Made by a program: the position numbers and the translations under genes. DNA of 64,000 bases from Plasmodium malariae (taxonomy: Eukaryota; Apicomplexa; Aconoidasida; Haemosporida; Plasmodiidae): assembly GCF_900090045.1 (NCBI RefSeq), contig NC_041787.1:310001-374000 (forward strand). The letters run 5' to 3'. Shown piece by piece: positions 57,449 through 64,000 of this stretch; positions within the stretch are counted from its first letter, which is position 1; every line of letters begins with the position of its first letter. Under the pieces are notes generated by a model, which searched no databases, was not told the origin of the DNA, and saw only the letters and a list, made by a program, of their open reading frames with translations.

Positions 57449-58357
57449 TCATCTATCAATATATCTGACCACATACGTTCCATCCTTAAAATACTGCACA
57501 TAAGATATAACCCCTTTTTTCCATTTACTAATGCCTGTGTCAGCTAATAAAAGCCTTTCGTTGCAAAAACTATTAACTCTTTTATTTTTTTGAACGGTAT
57601 GTCCAACAACCATTCTGCTAGATTTCAACATAATTAAGGATTTATTTAGAGTGGAACAAACCATCGACCTTTTAAATATATTATCATTAACAATAGAATA
57701 GTACCTAGTTAATGTTGGTCCATCTTCACAACAAATACATAGTTCCTCTTTCCTTTTTCTTTTTTCCTTTAACACTTCACAGTTATTTTTTATTTCTTTT
57801 TTCCCTTCTTCATTCATAAAATCAATACCATAAAAAGCATAAAAAGGTAGTACACCTGCATGTGAAAAAGTTATATCATTTACTTTTACAACTAGTGGAC
57901 TGTTCATTAAATAATTATATAAAATTTCATTTTTCTTAAACATATTATTTCTATTTCTATATTTACCCTTATCCGATTTTTTATATTTAAAATCTAAACA
58001 CAAATTTTTTACTTCATGATTACCTAAAAGCAGTAGTATTTTGGAATTACTATCTTTCCCTCTATCATTATATATTTGAATAAAAAATAAAATATTTATA
58101 TCATCATAATTTGGATCTAATACATCACCAGTCATCACAATTAATGTATTCTCTTTAATTATATTTCCATTTTCATCAATTATTTTTTCATTTATCAAAA
58201 TTTTTAAAAAAGCATCCATGTCCCCATGTATGTCACCTATACTATATAAATCATGATCCCACTTTATATTTGAAAAACTTGTGGAATTTTGTACATAACT
58301 TATTTTCAATAGTATCACTAAGTAATTTAAAAGGAATAAAATTTTTGCGTACCACAT
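57449..58357 (-). CDS. SHLP2: Shewanella-like protein phosphatase 2
   Basis: Single exon of 302 residues, a PPP-superfamily metallophosphatase of the bacterial-like SHLP type. The catalytic motifs appear in order: GDIHGD (about 43-48), TGDVLDPN (about 76-83), LGNHEV (about 110-115), FSHAGVLP, and VVGHTVQ, with LLADTGISKW near the C-terminus supplying the last conserved segment. GDVLD replaces the GDxxDRG of eukaryotic PP1/PP2A, a mark of this family. A hydrophobic N-terminus (ILFLLNYLVILLKI, residues 5-18) predicts a signal peptide or anchor, fitting export to the secretory route or the inner membrane complex/rhoptry side. From memory, the P. falciparum protein acts on phosphotyrosine during red-cell invasion and sits beside ISN1, as here. 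Animals lack SHLPs. Confidence 0.92.
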   Translation of the reverse strand: MWYAKILFLLNYLVILLKISYVQNSTSFSNIKWDHDLYSIGDIHGDMDAFLKILINEKIIDENGNIIKENTLIVMTGDVLDPNYDDINILFFIQIYNDRGKDSNSKILLLLGNHEVKNLCLDFKYKKSDKGKYRNRNNMFKKNEILYNYLMNSPLVVKVNDITFSHAGVLPFYAFYGIDFMNEEGKKEIKNNCEVLKEKRKRKEELCICCEDGPTLTRYYSIVNDNIFKRSMVCSTLNKSLIMLKSSRMVVGHTVQKNKRVNSFCNERLLLADTGISKWKKGVISYVQYFKDGTYVVRYIDR

Positions 58358-58901
58358 GTTCTTACGATAAGCTGGTATTTAAAGTGTGTTAGGGTATTCG
58401 GGTATGTACGATTATGTTCGAGTATGTGTGAGTAAGCATGTGTGTATAAGTGTATGTGTGTGCATATACATAAGGGTGTACTTAAATATATATATGCATG
58501 TACACTATCTTGAAAGCATTAGGTCGAAATGGGAAACACTAACGAAATGATCAACCACGCAAAAAGCATTTAGCAAATTTAAGCACATTCATATATTTTG
58601 ATTCATACAAGGTCAAAAGGACTGTATGTTCATGTGAACTTAAATGAGGATCTAATTCCTTAGTCCCTTTGGAACAAAAATTAAATTGCTGGTGTTAAAA
58701 ATATTTACTCAAAGGGTAAAGGGGAGAAAGACCCACAGGACGACACAGCGAAAGCGTAATTTCCGGTAAATCCGCAAAATGTAAGATATCAATAAGTTTG
58801 GGAGAAAGTGAAAGAAAAAAATAATAATTCAATATGTGCTACAATAAAATGTAACAAAACAAGTTAAAAAAAATAATACCCTTCCAGGTTGATGGTAAAA
58901 A

Positions 58902-58932
<31 letters not shown>

Positions 58933-59022
58933 CATACATACATACATACATACATACATACATACATACATACATACATACATACATACATACATACATA
59001 CATACATACATACATACATACA

Positions 59023-59055
<33 letters not shown>

Positions 59056-60121
59056 TAACCCATGTACAATGAATATTATACGAGAACACTACCAATGAAT
59101 GTTCACTTTTTTTTTAGGAATACATTTTAAAAAAGTTCATTTTGCATCGAAATATATGCAAGTGGAAGACATATTCTGCGGATATGTTTTAAAGAAAATA
59201 AATTTTTTTTTTTTAAGTTTATTGTTTATTTTTATATAACATTAAATATTAATACTTTAGCTCTGCATTATCTTATGTTTTCACATAAAGCTCAAAAATG
59301 ACTTTTCATAAAAAAAAAAATAATAAAATAAATGAAGGAATGAATGAATGAAGGATGGAAGGAATGAATGAATGAAGGAAGGAAGGAAGGAAGGACAGAG
59401 CAACAAACGAACAAACATACAAAGTAAACTGCATACGCCATTATACATAAAATATGCACAGAATGTACAAGCGCCTAAGCAGATTAACACATGTACACAT
59501 AATCAAAGGTATAAGCTCCCGCTTTTTAAAAAAATTACAAGAATATATAGTACATCATGAATAAATATGCAAGTACTCTTAGAGTCATTTTTTGAAATAT
59601 GTCATTCCATGTATTACTATAATTTTAATTATCCTTACAAGAGGTACCTTTCTACGGGTAAAATGGTGATAAAAGAAAAAAAAAAAGAGCAACACTTAAA
59701 ATATAAATAAAAGCTATTTTTTAGTAATTTAATAAAATTTAAAAGAAATCGTTCTTTCTTTTTTACTTGCTTCACCTTTATTCTTCGGCTTTTGCTTTGT
59801 TTTTTCATTTTTTCATTATTCATTTTTTCATTTTTTTTCCATTTTTCGCGAAAGGTGTGTACGCATAAAATATGAGCGGGTGAAAAAAATAAAAAAATTA
59901 ATTGGCATTTAATTGGAATATATTAAAGAAATTTGTTTCTTTATTTTAAAAGCAGCGAGAAATTTTAAAGAAAAAATTTTTTACCTCTCCACTTGAAGCT
60001 GTATGCAAGGTTCCTTACACATATATATATATGTACATGTATATGTTTATACTTATATATGAGGGCCTACTCAATACATTACAAACGTCCCATGTGTTAA
60101 CGAAAGACGATTTAATGCGAG
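58358..60121. other. gene-free spacer between SHLP2 and ISN1
   Basis: Upstream of SHLP2 and downstream of ISN1 (both minus). Contains a long (CATA)n block (58931-59052), a GAAT/GGAA-rich patch (59330-59395) and A/T runs. No frame is protein-like. Confidence 0.6.
58931..59052. repeat. (CATA)n microsatellite, about 30 units
   Basis: Uninterrupted cata units for about 120 bp, preceded by (TA)n. Confidence 0.95.
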
Positions 60122-61991
60122 CTATTGGTTTTCATATAAAACTTCAGGAACAAAAGATTTCATATTTAAGTTCAGTATACTTTTTAAGCAGGCCTTTGTT
60201 TCTTGTGGGTTACTAACCCATAAAGTTAAACTGCAAAACCTGAAAAGAGAACACACAAATACGGCAATTTTTTGGAAAATGGTTTAAGATAATTGTTTTA
60301 AATTAAATCGATATGTGCAATAACATCAAAATATTGTCTACATATACATATATATATGTGTGTGCGGATGTATGTATTGTGCAAGTGTTTTTGTACGTCT
60401 GTATCTATACACATACGTGTAAACGCATGTGTGTATGCTCACCTTGTGGGGAAGTCATTTCCTGAGTATAAAAATTGATCACCAATATGACAACATTTTT
60501 TTTTCTGTATTTTTAATAATTTCTGTAAGATTATTAACCCCTCTGCCTTATTCCCTATATCCACCCACAAATCCTGACCTCCGTTAAATACACAGTATGG
60601 TACCTCTATTTCTAAAAATAGAAAAAAGAAAGAAAATGAAAAAACATGAAAAAAATGAAAAAAATGAAGAAAAATGAAAAAACATGAAAAAAATAAAGAA
60701 AAATGAAAAAACATGAAAAAAATGAAAAAAATGAAGAAAAATGAAAAAACATGAAAAAAATGAAGAAAAATGAAAAAACATGAAAAAAATGAAGAAAAAT
60801 GAAAAAAAATGAAAAATGAAAAAAAACATTTATGAAAACGCTAATTTTTTGTAAAGAGTTAGAATATCTTATTTAAAGGATGGAAAAAGAAATTAATTTT
60901 AAAAATAATCAAAATATTCACACAAGAGCAAATGCATATATGTAGAAATATATATATGTATGTATGCGACCAGAGGGTATCCTTTTTGCACTTACTATTT
61001 TTTATAATCTCCTTCTTCACGCGAATAACAGCCTCCTCTAATACTTCGTACTTTATCATGTAATTCTTTTGCTCTAAAAAAAAAAAAAAAAAAATCAAAT
61101 AACAGAATAGAGAAATTACAAAATAACAAATTAATAAAGTAACACAATAACACAATATATTATTTATTTCATTAATTTTTCCCCTTAATTCGAAGGCATT
61201 AAGAAATTCCCCTGAAACGAACATGTAAGTTAAAACGTAATGTTTTACCATTTTTATTATTTAATGATGGCATTTTATTAGGGACTAGACCAATTGATTT
61301 TTCTTTTCTTTGAATTTGTGCACATAGTCTAAAATCTGTAATCACCTGTTCTAAGCATTTCTGAGATATATTTAATATATTCTGAACCGTCTCATCATCT
61401 ACATGCTTTTTATAATGATTCCATTCACCTTGAGGTACTGAATATAGGTTCGCTTTTTCATTGCATCTAAAAAGAAATAAAAATTCTCACAGAGAAAATA
61501 AAAAATAAAATAAAAACTACTTAAAGTTTTGTAAATGGGCTTTTACATAAAAGAATAAACTTATTTGCATCGTTTTATATGTGACAAAATTTTCATTCCT
61601 AGTTATGTGAAAATTCATACATATATATGTAAACATATAATATATCATAGTAACTAAAAATGGACATTTTATAAGCTATTTTATCTCTTTTTTATCTTGT
61701 TTATTATCTTTTTAATATATTTTTTTTTTATCTTATTTATTATCTTTTTTATATTTTTTTTATATTTTTTTTTTTTTTTTTACTTAAATAAGTAATTACT
61801 TTCACCCCCCATAACATAAAAATTTTGGTAAGATCCATCCTCAATATTATGCTTAGAAAAATATTTTAACAATTCCTGCAACCGTTTTTGATATTTTTCC
61901 GCATCGTTGTTGTAGGCTTAAAAGTGTAAAAATTTTATAAGGCATATAAAACTGAGACATACACACACAACTACTTATGTACATATATATG

Positions 61992-62034
<43 letters not shown>

Positions 62035-63358
62035 TTATTTATGTGTGCTTAAGTCCTTTTTCGGCATGCGACTATACTAACAAGCGGCAGTAACTATTGC
62101 TATGTTCATTTTCTTTAGCAAGCTGGAAATGTAGCTAGCTAAAACTTCATCATGAAAATCATAGCCATCTGGGTATAATGTTTCGTCTGCATCAAAAGTT
62201 AGTAAATCCAGTCCATCTTCAACAGATAAGATCTTTGTTTGAAGAAAAATAAGAAAGAAACAAATAAGATTAGTAATATTATTAATAATAATAATGGTAA
62301 CAGTGATAATGGTGGTAATAACAGTGTTATTATAATTTGCATCGTTTATAAGCATTAATTCAAATGATATTTTTCGTCCTTATTAATCGCCTTTTACATA
62401 CCTGAGCAAGGTTGAGGATATGTCTAACTTCATTAAATGTTGGAGGGGCATACAACCTTTTTGTTATTCTGTATTTTTTATTATATGTATGAAAAGCCTT
62501 AGTAATGGGTAATTTTGTAAAAAATATGCCTAACGAAATTTTCAATTAAAAAGTGCTTTCTATCTAATTCTCCATTTTTATAATTTTCTCTATCACACAC
62601 TTGCTAGGTAAGTTCAAATGGATAAAAAAATATACAAACGTGCACATACATACAAGCATACATACACCGTACGTATATAGAGCCACAAGCGGGGTTACAC
62701 TTTTACAAAAAAAACTAACCAACATCGTCTATTAAATACTTCAATCTGCTGTGCATAGGATTGTAATAATGGTCTGTAAACATTTCCTCTATGCTTAACA
62801 AAACATTATCAATATTTTTGTCAATACAGTTTGAGAGAAAAAGAGACCTAAATATATTAACTAAAAACATGATTAAACTGTCTTTATTTTTCAACTGGTT
62901 ATAACTATAACGATTATTCCAGTGAATAATATTTTTCTTCATATGTGAATTAATGACTGTAAAATAATTTAAATAAATGGCCATAGCAAATAGACGAGTG
63001 TTTGTTTAACTATTGTATGTAAGATTTACATATATAAAGAAATGCTTTTTTTTCTTTTTTTTTTTTTCACTTGGGTTTTCTTGCCCAGTGGTACTTTTTA
63101 TTTATTCATCTTTTATTATTCAAATTACATTTTTAATTTTATATTATTTATATTGTATTATTCACTTGATATTATTCATATTATATTATTCATTTGATAT
63201 TATTCATATTATATTATTCATTTTTATTTTTGTTTTTTTTGTCCTTTATATTTACCGCCTCTATCGGATAAGGCCAATATATCATACTTTTCTTGCTCAA
63301 AAAAGGTACATTCCATATCCTCATTCTTGTCATATGAATTAATGTCTATTTCTTCCAT
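60122..63358 (-). CDS. ISN1: IMP-specific 5'-nucleotidase, nine exons
   Basis: Nine phase-consistent GT-AG exons: 63358-63256, 62956-62720, 62529-62402, 62232-62082, 61916-61784, 61466-61249, 61073-60996, 60611-60443 and 60239-60122, totalling 444 residues, the length I recall for P. falciparum ISN1. The enzyme hydrolyses IMP to inosine in purine turnover. Matching segments are APPTFNEVRHILNLAQ, then the HAD-type active site LLTFDADETLYPDG with the nucleophile at D170 and D172 as acid/base, MNIAIVTAA, VMGGESNYLF, EVLEEAVIRVKKE, VPYCVFNGGQDLWVDIGNKA, and IGDQFLYSGNDFPTRF with the Mg2+ ligand at D394. The protein ends in PEVLYENQ. The N-terminal 60 residues are the regulatory part in the parasite enzyme. 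Cytosolic; no leader. An in-frame stretch at 61211-61160 was excluded because splicing 61249 to 61073 keeps phase and restores the family sequence. Confidence 0.93.
60620..60828. repeat. A-rich tandem repeat in intron 7 of ISN1
   Basis: Units of gaaaaaacatgaaaaaaatg and gaagaaaaat, about 10-22 bp, filling the intron between 60995 and 60612. Transcribed and removed. Confidence 0.85.
61990..62040. repeat. (TA)n microsatellite in intron 4 of ISN1
   Basis: Alternating TA then TTTA units inside the intron 62081-61917. Confidence 0.85.
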
Positions 63359-64000
63359 TTTTTTAAATAAAAATAACCTTCTTTTTCAGTATAATAAAAT
63401 CTACAAAATTTTCTTAGCTTTATTATAATTATGAATATTTTAAAAAGTATACTGTGAAAAGAAATACCAATAAAATTTTTTTAATTGAGTTATATAGTAA
63501 AAAAAAAAAATTGCTGTACTTCCATAAATAATTGAATATAAATAAAAAATGTTACTATAACATGTGAGACTTAGTCGAGGTATTTTATTCACATATTATC
63601 AAATGTAACGGAAATGGACTTAAAAATTTTTATCTACATTTTAGAAATAATTTATTTATTATATATATATAAATATATATATATTTGAGCAATGCTTATT
63701 TTTCAAAAATTAATGTGGAGGCGCCTTCAAAATATAGTGTTTTTCGCAATTGCTTCTTCTTTCAAATGACCTACTTTTTAAGTGTGCGAATATGAATACA
63801 TACGTACACGTGCATATATATACATACATACATAATTATAGTAAAAATAATATAAATTTAACTACATGTGTAAATTCTTGTTTTACCATTACTGTGTAGA
63901 TAACATAAAAATATTTTATATTTATTCCCTTCTTTTACTGCTCAGTGGAAGTAAATAAATATTAATTTTATAGATTGCGAAATGTAGGAAAATATGCATT
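63359..64000. other. ISN1 upstream region, right edge
   Basis: AT-rich sequence upstream of the ISN1 start codon, presumably its promoter and 5' untranslated region. No frame is protein-like. Confidence 0.6.

Noticed and set aside
61160..61211. In-frame stretch GEFLNAFELRGKINE as an extra ISN1 exon
   Set aside because: No downstream donor keeps phase without a stop, whereas splicing 61249 directly to 61073 is in phase and restores the family sequence and the 444-residue length.

Overview
The window is nuclear DNA from a malaria parasite (genus Plasmodium). The signs are very AT-rich spacers full of (TA)n, poly-A/T and short minisatellites, long asparagine- and lysine-rich coding repeats, small GT-AG introns, and several Plasmodium-typical proteins. 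The spacers are less extreme in AT than I would expect for P. falciparum, and some exceed 5 kb, which suggests a human-ovale/malariae-like or related species. The species cannot be fixed from sequence alone.

Layout, left to right: a HAD-superfamily phosphatase-like gene (-, 947-1993); a gene-free 5.3 kb; a secreted, probably plastid-targeted protein of unknown function (+, 7252-8307); a kelch-repeat protein (-, 9818-13015); a gene-free 9 kb; a very large RING plus double-FHA protein (+, 22012-27603); an eight-exon NASP/SHNi-TPR histone chaperone that I rebuilt from splice sites (-, 30797-33346); a targeted glyoxalase II (+, 36544-37545); a huge HMG-box protein, HMGB3, whose reading frame breaks at two poly-A runs and whose last three exons carry a SANT domain of the TFIIIB Bdp1 type (+, 40228-49225); a DUF726/TMCO4-like alpha/beta hydrolase (-, 50604-54125); a small cryptic UBA-like gene fragment (+, about 56806-57211); the Shewanella-like phosphatase SHLP2 (-, 57449-58357); and a nine-exon IMP-specific 5'-nucleotidase ISN1 (-, 60122-63358) rebuilt to exactly 444 residues.

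From memory, tGloII, HMGB3, the DUF726 protein, SHLP2 and ISN1 lie side by side in this order near the left part of P. falciparum chromosome 12, so the right half looks syntenic with that region. The genes do not form a pathway. They are independent eukaryotic transcription units with their own spacers. Two shared themes are chromatin and transcription (NASP-like chaperone, HMG/Bdp1 protein) and compartment-targeted enzymes (tGloII, SHLP2, the unknown secreted protein).

The most interesting points are the apparent joining of HMG boxes to a Bdp1-type SANT module, the paired one-base poly-A frame breaks in that gene, the RING with two FHA domains, and the overlooked UBA-like coding fragment.
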